A program made the translations under genes and the position numbers. Below are positions 30,160-38,223 of a stretch of 64,000 nucleotides of DNA, one piece after another. Every line of letters starts with the position of its first letter. The first letter of the stretch is position 1. The notes under the pieces were generated by a model. The model was not told the DNA's origin. It ran no database searches and saw nothing but the letters and a program-made list of their open reading frames with translations. The stretch is taken from the NCBI RefSeq assembly GCF_014873145.1, contig NZ_JADBEK010000001.1, forward strand, positions 4,464,001 through 4,528,000, given 5' to 3'. Origin of the DNA: Nonomuraea angiospora (GTDB lineage: Bacteria; Actinomycetota; Actinomycetes; Streptosporangiales; Streptosporangiaceae).

Positions 30160-31151
30160 GCCTGCGCACCCGCCATTCCCGCCCTGGTACGCGGATCGAC
30201 CACGACGTAGACGATGTCGATGATGAAATTGGCGATCAGCACGCCGAGCACGATGAACAGGAACGTGCCCTGGAGCAGGAAGAAGTCCTTGTTCTTGATG
30301 GCGTTGAGAATCAGGCTGCCCAGGCCCGGGTAGGCGAAGACGATCTCGGTGACCAGGGCTCCGGCCACGATCACGCCGAGTTGCAGGGCCAGGCCGGTGA
30401 TCTGGGGCAGGACGGCGTTGCGGAAGGCGTACCTCCGGATGAGCCTGGCCGGGGCGCCGAGCGCGGCCAGGTAGTTGGAGTAGTCGGACTCCAGCTCATA
30501 GATGATCATGTTGCGCATGCCGATGGCCCAGCCGCCCAGCGCCACCAGGAACAGCGACAGGAACGGCAGCGTCCAGTGGTGCAGCAGGTCGAGCAGGAAC
30601 GCCCACGACCAGTTGGGCCGCATCGAGAAGCTGTAGCCGCCGGCCACCGGGAACAGGCCGGCGATCACGCCGAACGCCCAGGCCAGGAGCACGGCCAGCC
30701 ACATGTACGGCATCGCGGTCAGGACGTACCCGACCGGGAGCACGGTGTTGTCGAGCAGCTTGCGCCGGGCCGCGTACGCGCCGAACCGGTTGCCCACCAC
30801 CCAGCTCAGCAGCACCGACGGGACGATCAGCGCCAGCGTGTACGGCACCGCGGTCGTGATCACGGAGCTGACGGGGGAAGGGAACAGCCAGATGCTGATC
30901 CCGAAGTCGCCCCTGAACAGCGCGGCCCAGAAGTTGAGGTACTGCGTGATCAGCGGCTGGTCGAAGCCGAAGAGGTTGCTGTAGTAGACCCGCATCGCCT
31001 CCGCGGCGGCGGGCTGGGTGACGTTGGCCCTGGCCACCATGCTCGCCACCGGGTCGCCGGGCATGAAACGCGGGATCAGCCAGTTGACGGTGACAGCGAC
31101 GAAGAAGGTCAGCCCGTATATGAGCAGTTTTCTGCCGAAATATCGACGCAC
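30156..31151 (-). CDS. Opp/Dpp-type ABC transporter permease (DppB-like)
   Basis: 331 residues. The N-terminal RRYFGRKLLIYGLTFFVAV and WLIPRFMPGDPV are diagnostic of OppB/DppB, followed by six helices and the EAA loop YLAALGAPARLIRRYAFRNA. Its stop overlaps the next permease start (ATGA). It follows the binding-protein gene after a strong hairpin. Confidence 0.9.
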   Translation of the reverse strand: MRRYFGRKLLIYGLTFFVAVTVNWLIPRFMPGDPVASMVARANVTQPAAAEAMRVYYSNLFGFDQPLITQYLNFWAALFRGDFGISIWLFPSPVSSVITTAVPYTLALIVPSVLLSWVVGNRFGAYAARRKLLDNTVLPVGYVLTAMPYMWLAVLLAWAFGVIAGLFPVAGGYSFSMRPNWSWAFLLDLLHHWTLPFLSLFLVALGGWAIGMRNMIIYELESDYSNYLAALGAPARLIRRYAFRNAVLPQITGLALQLGVIVAGALVTEIVFAYPGLGSLILNAIKNKDFFLLQGTFLFIVLGVLIANFIIDIVYVVVDPRTRAGMAGAQA

Positions 31152-31180
31152 GTGATGCTTTCTCCGTGAGAGCCGTGAAA

Positions 31181-31208
31181 GTCCCCCGCTCCTGCGGGAG
31201 CGGGGGAC
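31181..31208 (-). terminator. Intra-operon hairpin after the Opp-type binding protein
   Basis: GTCCCCCGCTCC and GGAGCGGGGGAC form a perfect 12-bp stem with a 4-nt loop, followed on the minus strand by TTTCA. Located between the binding-protein stop and the first permease, it probably acts as an attenuator or mRNA stabiliser. Confidence 0.7.
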
Positions 31209-31215
31209 GATGGGG

Positions 31216-32973
31216 TCAGGAGCCGGACGGCTGGAGCTGCGTGAGGGTTTCGAAACCGCCGAGTTCGAGCCAGTTGTGCCACATCACGGCCGGGGTCTTG
31301 GGTGCGCTGCCCGCCGCGGCCGGCCAGTTCTTCCAGACCTGGTTGCTCGACTGCGCCCAGAGGCCGTTGTACCAGAGCGGGATCACCGGCAGGTCGTCCA
31401 GGTGGATCTGCTGGAGCTGGGAGATGATCTTCTTCATGCCCTCGGCGTCGTCGGTCTTGACCTGGTCGAGCTGCTTGGTCAGGTCCCAGGCCCGCTTGTT
31501 CTCGTAGCGGGCGAAGTTGACGGTGTTCTGCTGCTTCTGGACCGGGAGCTGGAAGAGGTACTCGTAGTAGGTGTACGGCGAGTTGGACAGCTGCCGCTCG
31601 TTGTTGATCAGCAGGTCGAAGTCGCCCTTGGCGCGCTTCTCCACCAGGGCGTTGAAGTCGGGGAAGTCCGGGGTGACCTGGATCCCGGCGGTCTTGGCGC
31701 TGGCGGCGATGGACCTGGCCGACTCCATCCAGTCCGTCCAGCCGGACGGGACGATGATGGACAGGCTGATCTTGGAGCCGTCCTTGTTCTCCACGTACCC
31801 GTCGCCGTCGGTGTCCTTGTAACCGGCGTCGGCCAGCGTCTTCTTCGCCTTGGCCGCGTCGAAGGCGAACCCCGATCTGGCCACCACGCCCTGGTCGACG
31901 TACTGCTCCCACTGCGGCAGCAGGCCGGTCGGGCTGGCGGCCTTGACGAGGTTGCCGTACACGCCTTCGACGATCTTCTTGACGTCGATCGAGGAGGCGA
32001 GCGCCTTGCGGAAGGCGGGGTCGTCCATCGGCTTCTTGGTGGTGTTGGGCACCAGCCACGCGGTGTTGGCCGACAGCATGTACGGCGGCTCGCTGTAGTA
32101 GGTCGTCAGGCCGAAGTTGCCCTTCACCAGGTTGGCCACGCCGGGCAGGAAGTTGTTGCTCAGGTCCATGCCCTTCTGCAGCAGCAGCCCCATCGCGACC
32201 TCGTTGCTCGGGGTGGCGATGTCGACGATGTAGCGCGGCTTGGGCTCCATGTTGAGCGCGGCCTTGCCCCACCAGTCGTCGCGCCGCCGCAGCACGACGC
32301 GGTCCTGGTCCTTGGCCATGAACGTGTACGCGCCCGTGCCCACCGGGTTCTCGTTGATCCCGTCGAGCACCTCGTTCTCCGAGCGGCCCTTCCAGATGTG
32401 CTCGGGGACGATCGACCGGCTGTACAGGTTGAAGTCCCACTGCTGGTAGTTGGCCGTGGAGAAGGTGAACTTGACCGTCTGGTCGTCGACCGCCTCGACG
32501 CTCTTCAGCCAGGTCCACAGGTTGTGGTACGGGATCGTCTCCATCTTGCCGAGCTCGAAGGAGAACGCCACGTCCTTGGCCGTCAACGGCTGCCCGTCGG
32601 CCCATTTGACGCCCTGGCGGAGCTTGACCTGGTACGTCTTGTCGTCGGCCCACGAGCCGCTCTCGGCCAGCCAGGGGGTCAGCTTGCCGGCGGTCGCGTC
32701 ATAGTGGAACAGCGTCTCGTACACCAGGCCCTTGGTGCCCGTGGCGTGGTCCCATTCCCTGATGGGGTTGAAGTTGACGGGCGGCCCCCACTGGGTGCCG
32801 GTCGTGTAGAGCGTCTCGTTGCGCGGCAGCGAGTCGGGGTTGGCGCTGCCCGCCGCGCCCTGGCTCTGCGGCTGGGAGGCCGGTGGGGTCGGCGTGGCTC
32901 CGCCGCCGGTGCAGGCCGCGGCGAGCAGGCCCGCCGCCGCGAGCGGAATCATGATCCGAGCCCGGTTTCGCAT
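31216..32973 (-). CDS. Family-5 extracellular solute-binding lipoprotein of the Opp-type importer
   Basis: 585 residues. The signal peptide ends in lipobox LAAAC followed by TGGGA. The SBP_bac_5 fold is shown by YHYD-like FHYDATAGKLTPWLAESGSW, KLRQGVKWADGQPLTAKDV and the C-terminal LPVIPLWYNGLWA. Family 5 covers peptides, nickel and, in several bacteria, cello- and xylo-oligosaccharides. A perfect CebR/CelR operator about 100 bp upstream favours cello-oligosaccharide. GGAGGAAGGAGAG gives a strong ribosome-binding site. First gene of the importer operon. Confidence 0.88.
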   Translation of the reverse strand: MRNRARIMIPLAAAGLLAAACTGGGATPTPPASQPQSQGAAGSANPDSLPRNETLYTTGTQWGPPVNFNPIREWDHATGTKGLVYETLFHYDATAGKLTPWLAESGSWADDKTYQVKLRQGVKWADGQPLTAKDVAFSFELGKMETIPYHNLWTWLKSVEAVDDQTVKFTFSTANYQQWDFNLYSRSIVPEHIWKGRSENEVLDGINENPVGTGAYTFMAKDQDRVVLRRRDDWWGKAALNMEPKPRYIVDIATPSNEVAMGLLLQKGMDLSNNFLPGVANLVKGNFGLTTYYSEPPYMLSANTAWLVPNTTKKPMDDPAFRKALASSIDVKKIVEGVYGNLVKAASPTGLLPQWEQYVDQGVVARSGFAFDAAKAKKTLADAGYKDTDGDGYVENKDGSKISLSIIVPSGWTDWMESARSIAASAKTAGIQVTPDFPDFNALVEKRAKGDFDLLINNERQLSNSPYTYYEYLFQLPVQKQQNTVNFARYENKRAWDLTKQLDQVKTDDAEGMKKIISQLQQIHLDDLPVIPLWYNGLWAQSSNQVWKNWPAAAGSAPKTPAVMWHNWLELGGFETLTQLQPSGS

Positions 32974-33318
32974 CGCTTCTCTCCTTCCTCCGCGCGGGGC
33001 GCGAAGGTTCGCACGTCTTCCATCGACCCCCGATGGGCCGGCTTGCTCTCGAACGGGCGGCGGGGGCTCCCACCTGGGAGCGCTCCCAGGAAGGACGCGG
33101 AACGCGCTCCCGCCCTGGAGACCGGTGAGCGATCAATTGGGAGTAGTCGCAGGCCGCAGGAGCCTGCTGAACCGGATAAGTACCGCGAACGTAAGTTCAC
33201 GATGTCCGTGCCGTCAATACCCGTGACGCTTTCGAGACGCGTCCTGCAAACGCTCTCATCGGTCCGATCCGGCACTCCCGTTGACCTCGACCGCGATTGA
33301 GGTTGCACTGTGGGACGC
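32974..33318. other. Divergent regulatory region: importer operon and LLM gene
   Basis: This 345-bp stretch has no gene. It holds the strong ribosome-binding site of the binding protein (32979-32992), the CebR-type palindrome, and the upstream region of the LLM oxidoreductase gene. No clear -35/-10 pair could be fixed for either direction. Confidence 0.5.
33073..33090. promoter_or_regulatory. CebR/CelR-type operator (perfect 18-bp palindrome)
   Basis: The core TGGGAGCGCTCCCA (33075-33088) equals the known target of the LacI-family cello-oligosaccharide repressors CebR (Streptomyces) and CelR (Thermobifida). It is flanked by CC and GG, extending the dyad to 18 bp. It lies upstream of the Opp-type binding protein. 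A degenerate half-match (GGAACGCGCTCCC) follows at about 33100. Confidence 0.82.
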
Positions 33319-34224
33319 ATGGAGAGCTTCACGATCGGCGTCATCCTGCCGGGGATCGCCGTGCAGCGGCGCGACGGCCTCGACCTGCCGGCCGCCGCCC
33401 GGCACGCCGAGGACGCCGGGCTGGACGGCGTCTGGCACGGCGACCACCTGGCCATCGGCGGGCCGACGCTGGACGGGCCCATCGCCCTGGCCGCCGCGGC
33501 GGCGGGCACCCGGAGGATCAAGGTCGGGATGAGCGTGTTCGTCCCCGCCATCCGGCCTCTCGCGTGGGCCGCCAAGCAGATCGCGACCCTGCAGCACGTC
33601 ACCGGCGACCGCCTCGTCCTGGGAGTGGGCTCGGGCGGCGGTCCCGGGCAGTGGGCCGCGGCGGGCGCGCCCTACCGCTCGCGCGGGCGGCGTACCGACA
33701 CGGCCCTGGAGCTGCTGCCCCGGCTGCTGGCGGGCGAGGAGACCCGGCTGCGGGACGAGCCCGGCGAGCCGCCCGTGCGGCTGTCGCCCGCCGCCACGAT
33801 GCCGCCGGTGTGGGTCGGCAACGCGTCCGGCGCGGCGATCCGGCGGGCGGCGCTGCTCGGCGACGGGTGGTTCCCGTCCCTGGTCCCGCCCCGGGAGGTG
33901 GCCGAGGGCCGGGCCCGGCTCGCGGAGCTGGCCGCGGGCCGGGGCCGCCCCGCACCGGTCGTCGCGATCGGCGGCACGGCGGCCCTGGGGACCGGTGACG
34001 GCGTCCCGTCACGAGAGGAGATCGCGGCGGGCGTCGCCGCCGCCTACGGCCGCCCCTTGGAGGAGGTCCTGCCGATCCCGCTCACCGGCCCGCCGGAGCA
34101 GGCCGCCGAGGCGCTCGCCGCCTACCGTGACGCCGGGGCGGGCCACGCGGTCATCGGCGTGGCGGGCGGCGACTGGCGCACCCAGGTGGACCTGCTGGCG
34201 AAGGTGCGCGACCTGCTGCGGTGA
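33319..34224 (+). CDS. LLM-class F420-dependent oxidoreductase (paralogue A)
   Basis: 301 residues with a luciferase-like TIM barrel: LPAAARHAEDAGLDGVWHGD at the N-terminus, RRIKVGMSVFVPAIRPLAWA, and LVLGVGSGGG. The last motif is typical of the F420-binding loop. Substrate unknown. An in-frame GTG at 33310 would add three residues. Divergent from the importer operon and convergent with the response regulator 13 bp away, so it probably stands alone. Confidence 0.82.
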   Translation: MESFTIGVILPGIAVQRRDGLDLPAAARHAEDAGLDGVWHGDHLAIGGPTLDGPIALAAAAAGTRRIKVGMSVFVPAIRPLAWAAKQIATLQHVTGDRLVLGVGSGGGPGQWAAAGAPYRSRGRRTDTALELLPRLLAGEETRLRDEPGEPPVRLSPAATMPPVWVGNASGAAIRRAALLGDGWFPSLVPPREVAEGRARLAELAAGRGRPAPVVAIGGTAALGTGDGVPSREEIAAGVAAAYGRPLEEVLPIPLTGPPEQAAEALAAYRDAGAGHAVIGVAGGDWRTQVDLLAKVRDLLR

Positions 34225-34237
34225 GGCCTTCGCCCGT

Positions 34238-34837
34238 TCAGAGCCAGCCCATGCGCTGGGCCGTGCGGATGGCCTCCAGCCGGTTCTGGGCGTTGAGCTT
34301 GGTCATCGCGCTCGACAGGTAGTTGCGTACGGTGCCCTCGGTCAGGTGCAGCTCGGCCGCGATCCGCGAGATCGTGGCCCCGTCGCCGGCCAGCCGCAGC
34401 GCGTCGCGCTCGCGCTCGGTCAGCGGGCTGTCGCCGGCGGCCATCGCGGCGGCGGCCAGCTCGGCGTCGAGGTAGCGGCCGCCCGCCTGGACCTTCCTGA
34501 TCGCCATGGCCAGCTCCTCCGCCGAGGCGTCCTTGCCGAGGAAGCCGCTCACCCCCGCCGCCATGGCCCTGCGCAGGTAGCCGGGGCGGCCCAGGCTCGT
34601 CAGGATGACGATCTTGCACTGCGCGCTGATCTGCTCGGCCGCGCTGAGGCCGTCCATGCCGGGCATCTCGATGTCGAGCACGGCCACGTCGGGCCGGTGC
34701 TCGGCCACGGCGGCCACCACCTCGTCGCCCCTGCCCACCTGGGCGACGACCTCGATGCCCTCCTCCAGGTCCAGCAGGGCCGCGATGGCGCCCCGGATCA
34801 GGTGCTCGTCGTCCGCCAGCAACACCCTGGTCGTCAT
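34238..34837 (-). CDS. NarL/DesR-family response regulator
   Basis: 199 residues. The receiver domain (1-120) has the acidic pocket ADDEH, the phosphorylatable Asp in VAVLDIEMPGMDG, Thr/Ser in ILTSLG and Lys in GKDAS. The LuxR-type helix-turn-helix lies at the C-terminus (LTERERDALRLAGDGAT, LHLTEGTVRNYLSSAMTKL). It is the last gene of a three-gene operon (ATGA overlap) after two DesK-type kinase proteins. Confidence 0.9.
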   Translation of the reverse strand: MTTRVLLADDEHLIRGAIAALLDLEEGIEVVAQVGRGDEVVAAVAEHRPDVAVLDIEMPGMDGLSAAEQISAQCKIVILTSLGRPGYLRRAMAAGVSGFLGKDASAEELAMAIRKVQAGGRYLDAELAAAAMAAGDSPLTERERDALRLAGDGATISRIAAELHLTEGTVRNYLSSAMTKLNAQNRLEAIRTAQRMGWL

Positions 34838-35928
34838 GCCGGCACCGCCGCCCGCAGCAGGTAGCCGCCCTCGTGCGTCGGCGCGGCCTCCAGGGTGCCG
34901 CCGGCCGCGCGTACGCGCTGGGCCAGCCCCGCCAGGCCGTTCGGCGCGTGCGCGCCCGCCGGTCCGCTCACCCCGTCGTTGGACATCTCCAGCACTCCAT
35001 CCTCGATCGTGATCGTGCAGCGTTCGGCCGTGCTGTGCTTGAGCACGTTGGTGGCGCCCTCGCGCACGACCGTGGCCAGCAGCGTGCGGGTCTCCGGCGA
35101 CAGCGAGCCCGTCTCGGCGCGCACGGTGCATCGTACGTCCGCCGCCTCCAGCACGGCCCGCACGCTGGCGAGCAGCTCGTCCAGGTCGACGGCCCGGTAG
35201 CCCTGCACGACGGAGCGCACCTCGCGCAGCGAGCGCCGGGCCAGGTCGCGCACCGCGAACATCTCCTCGGCCGCCGCCGCCGGGTCGGCGGGCAGCGTGC
35301 GCGACGCGCCCTCGGTGCGGGCGGCGATGTCGGTCAGGCTCTGCCCGAGCAGGGCGTTGAGGTCGCGGGCGAAGCGCAGGCGCTCCTCCGAGACCGCCAG
35401 CCTGGCCTGCGCCTCCTGCCCTTCGTAGGCCTCCTTGGCCACCCGCCAGAGCCACAGGTTGGTCAGCACGCCGCCCACGCCCATGCCGGTGAACACCGAC
35501 TGCACCAGGAGTGTGCCCCAGATGGGCGCGCCCAGCAGCCCCACGTAGAGGTTGAAGAGCACGACGGACAGGACCGACAGGATCACGACGGTGCGCCTGC
35601 GGACGAAGGGCCCCAGCATGCCCAGCCACGTCGGGATGGCCCACATGAGCCCGTTGACGGCCATGACCAGGGTGATCACGCCGGTCACCGAGAGGATCGC
35701 GGTGGGCCGCCTGCCGCCCCTCATGGCCACCCGGTGCGGCCGGGTCGCCAGCACGTTGAAGATCAGCAGCAGGACGACGCCGGTCAGGACCACCGGCCAC
35801 GGCACCCCGAAGTCCTGCCACCGGACGTAGAGGTCGTAGTAGCCGAAGAGGGTGAGCAGATTGACGAGGTCGATCGAGTAGACGATCACCCAGCGGATCT
35901 TGTCCAGCTTCGTCGCACGGCGGATCAC
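34834..35928 (-). CDS. DesK-type histidine kinase homologue lacking the phospho-acceptor histidine
   Basis: 364 residues with about five membrane helices, a coiled linker (ARLAVSEERLRF) and a HATPase. The dimerisation/phosphotransfer helix reads FARDLNALLGQSL where active DesK kinases read ARDLHDLLGHSL. Asn191 replaces the conserved His, and the second His is Gln. The N-box REGATNVLKHS and G-box GLAGLAQRV are intact, so ATP binding may persist. It overlaps the active kinase and the regulator by ATGA. It may act as a pseudokinase partner or phosphatase-like modulator. Confidence 0.85.
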   Translation of the reverse strand: MIRRATKLDKIRWVIVYSIDLVNLLTLFGYYDLYVRWQDFGVPWPVVLTGVVLLLIFNVLATRPHRVAMRGGRRPTAILSVTGVITLVMAVNGLMWAIPTWLGMLGPFVRRRTVVILSVLSVVLFNLYVGLLGAPIWGTLLVQSVFTGMGVGGVLTNLWLWRVAKEAYEGQEAQARLAVSEERLRFARDLNALLGQSLTDIAARTEGASRTLPADPAAAAEEMFAVRDLARRSLREVRSVVQGYRAVDLDELLASVRAVLEAADVRCTVRAETGSLSPETRTLLATVVREGATNVLKHSTAERCTITIEDGVLEMSNDGVSGPAGAHAPNGLAGLAQRVRAAGGTLEAAPTHEGGYLLRAAVPA

Positions 35929-37046
35929 GCGGGCACCGCCGCTCGCAGCAGGAACTCGCCCGCCGGGGTCGGCCGGGCGGAGAAGGAGCCGCCCGCCGTG
36001 GCCAGCCGCTCCGACAGGCCCCGCAGGCCACTGCCGGAGGCGGAGGGGCGCCCGGCCACGCCGTCGTTGACCATTTCGAGCACGCCGCCGTCGATCGTGA
36101 TCGCGCAGCGGGTGGCCGCGCTGTGCTTGAGCACGTTGGTGGTGCCCTCGCGGACCGCCCAGGCCAGCAGCGTCCTGGCGGCCGGTGACAGCCCGTCGGT
36201 CCTGGCGTCGATCAGGCAGCGCGCGCCGGCCGCCTCCAACGCCACCCGCGCGCCGGCCAGCTCCTCGTCGAGGTCGAGCGCCTGGTATCCGTGCACCGCC
36301 TGCTGGACCTCGGCCAGCGACTCGCCGGCCAGGCGGTGGACCTGGGCCATCTCGGCGGACGCCCGCCCGGCGTCCTTGGTCGCCAGCTTGGCGGCCAGCT
36401 CGCTCTTCAGCGTGATCACCGACAGGCTGTGCCCGAGCAGGTCGTGCAGGTCACGGGCGAAGCGCAGCCGCTCCTCCGACACCGCCAGCCGGGCCTTGGC
36501 CTCCTTGCCGTCGTGGGCGTCCCTGATCGTCCACCAGATCCAGCGCCAGACCAGCATGGCCGCCGTCAGCAGGACGGCGCTGATCGTCTCGGGGAGGAGC
36601 ACCCCGAGCCACGGCTGGCCGGTCACGGCTATGACATAGCCGCTGACCAGGGCGACCACGGCCACGCCGAGACAGAGGGTCACGGCCAGGGGCAGGTAGA
36701 GGGCGGCGATCGACAGCCACAGGATGCCGATCTCCAGCCAGCTGGGCACGCCCTCCAACGGCTGGCGCGGCACCAGCGACACCGCGACCGCCGCGGACAG
36801 CCCCGCGGCCACCAGCTTCGGCGTGGGCCGCGGCCTGGCTTCGTAGGCGTCCCTGAGCAGGGAGGGGAAGAGGCTGAAGCACCCCACCAGGCAGACGAGG
36901 ACGGCCGCGGCGTTGAGCGTGGAGATCCGGCCGGCCACCAGGTAGACGACGGTGATCGCCACGAACATGACGCCCAGGAGCATGATCGCGGCGTCCATCC
37001 AGTAGAGCAGGATCTTTCGCGCCGTCTCCGGACGCGCCGCCATCAC
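35925..37046 (-). CDS. DesK-type sensor histidine kinase
   Basis: 373 residues with about six membrane helices. The HisKA_3 box FARDLHDLLGHSLSVI carries His201. N-box REGTTNVLKHS and G-box GLRGLSERLATAGG follow. The signal is unknown but a membrane-embedded sensor is implied, as in DesK. The GTG (or ATG one codon on) follows a G-rich stretch. A promoter with TTGGCA and TAGGAT lies upstream. It probably phosphorylates the response regulator two genes downstream and may heterodimerise with the degenerate kinase. Confidence 0.9.
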   Translation of the reverse strand: MMAARPETARKILLYWMDAAIMLLGVMFVAITVVYLVAGRISTLNAAAVLVCLVGCFSLFPSLLRDAYEARPRPTPKLVAAGLSAAVAVSLVPRQPLEGVPSWLEIGILWLSIAALYLPLAVTLCLGVAVVALVSGYVIAVTGQPWLGVLLPETISAVLLTAAMLVWRWIWWTIRDAHDGKEAKARLAVSEERLRFARDLHDLLGHSLSVITLKSELAAKLATKDAGRASAEMAQVHRLAGESLAEVQQAVHGYQALDLDEELAGARVALEAAGARCLIDARTDGLSPAARTLLAWAVREGTTNVLKHSAATRCAITIDGGVLEMVNDGVAGRPSASGSGLRGLSERLATAGGSFSARPTPAGEFLLRAAVPA

Positions 37047-37085
37047 GCCATCCCCCTGCCGCTGGAAACCTCGCCCGTCGCGGAA

Positions 37086-37113
37086 ATCCTATAGTCAGGG
37101 AGAGGTCTGCCAA
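37086..37113 (-). promoter_or_regulatory. Promoter of the two-component operon
   Basis: On the minus strand, TTGGCA (37113-37108) and TAGGAT (37091-37086) are 16 nt apart, about 40 nt before the kinase start. The -35 and spacer overlap the 3' end of the upstream gene. Confidence 0.5.
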
Positions 37114-38105
37114 AGAATCCGTGACACGTCCGGCTTGGGGGCGACTCCGCGCAGCGACAGCCAGGCCAGGCCGTGGCGGGCGGCGTAGGCGGCCAGGGTC
37201 CGGGCGTCGACCTCGTTCAGGTCGCCCTCGCCCGCCAGCACCGGGGTGAGCGCGATGTGCGGCCAGGCCTCCTCCGGGTCGTCCAGGCCCTGGGCCTGCG
37301 CGATCTGGTCCCTGGCCGCCAGCACGGCCTCGGCCACCCGGCGCAGGCGGCCGTCCGGGGCGCCGCGCGGCTCGATGTCGGCCAGCAGGTTGACGGTGCC
37401 GATCTCGGCGCCCGCCCGGCGGGTGGCCCGCAGCATCGCCACGTCGCCGGAGCCCAGCCCGTCCGGCTTCAGCGGCAGCGTGAAACTGACCTGGAGCGGC
37501 CGCTCGCGCTGCATGGCGTAGATGGCCCGCGCCCTGCGCAGCACGGCGGCGTCGTCCTCGCTGTCGCTGACCTCGAAGTCGATGGCGTCGGCGTCGAACG
37601 CCCCGACCACCCTGCGGTAGGCGGCCGCGAGCCCGCCCGGCCTGGTGCAGGTGTCGGCCAGCTCCTGCCCCTCCGGGCCGCCGAACACGGGCGCGGCGTC
37701 GCCGCCCAGCGCCCTGAGCCGGCCGATCCGGTTGGCCACGGGGTTCTTGCCCGGATCGAGCGGGTCGGACTGGGACGGGCCGTTCCACTTGGGCGCGCAG
37801 CCGTCGTCGCCCGCGACGAGGTGGCCGAGCGCGTACCGGCGCACCCCGGTGCGCCGGGTCTCCTTGGGCAGGTCGAACTCGGGCTCGCGAGCGGTGTCGA
37901 CGAACTCCACGAACGCCGCCTGCGGCTCTGTCGCCACCGGTGGCGAGACGGCAGGGGTGTGCCTCACCACCGGCGGCTTCGGCGCGAGCGTGGCGCCCGC
38001 GGGAAGCAGGCGCACGATCGCCCCGGTGGCGCCGGTGAGCGCGAGAGCCGCGAGGATCGCGAGCGGGCGCGGGAGCGTGCCCGGCTCCCTCTTGTGCCGC
38101 GGCAT
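37095..38105 (-). CDS. GH18-like (chitinase-fold) exported protein with degenerate active site
   Basis: 336 residues. An N-terminal hydrophobic segment (about 13-33) acts as signal or anchor, followed by a Pro-rich region. The body contains ADDGCAPKWNGPSQSDP, FDADAIDFEVSDSEDD and a late AWPHIALTPVLAGEGD, which recall a GH18 TIM barrel. The canonical DxxDxDxE appears as DAIDFEVS, so the acid/base Glu position is Ser. Binding rather than hydrolysis is likely. The ATG at 38105 follows GGGGTGG. Family assignment is tentative. Confidence 0.6.
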   Translation of the reverse strand: MPRHKREPGTLPRPLAILAALALTGATGAIVRLLPAGATLAPKPPVVRHTPAVSPPVATEPQAAFVEFVDTAREPEFDLPKETRRTGVRRYALGHLVAGDDGCAPKWNGPSQSDPLDPGKNPVANRIGRLRALGGDAAPVFGGPEGQELADTCTRPGGLAAAYRRVVGAFDADAIDFEVSDSEDDAAVLRRARAIYAMQRERPLQVSFTLPLKPDGLGSGDVAMLRATRRAGAEIGTVNLLADIEPRGAPDGRLRRVAEAVLAARDQIAQAQGLDDPEEAWPHIALTPVLAGEGDLNEVDARTLAAYAARHGLAWLSLRGVAPKPDVSRILWQTSP

Positions 38106-38211
38106 AGGCCACCCCACGTGGTCATTCGGCTACGTACCGGCGCTGACTCGAACGGTAGCAAGCGCGCGGGCCGCCGCGCGGTCCTTTTCCGGCACGCGTC
38201 CGTTGTGTGCG

Positions 38212-38217
38212 GATAAT
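38212..38217 (+). promoter_or_regulatory. Candidate -10 for LLM paralogue B, leaderless type
   Basis: GATAAT ends 6 nt before the ATG at 38224. No Shine-Dalgarno sequence is present. Confidence 0.4.
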
Positions 38218-38223
38218 GTCGTC

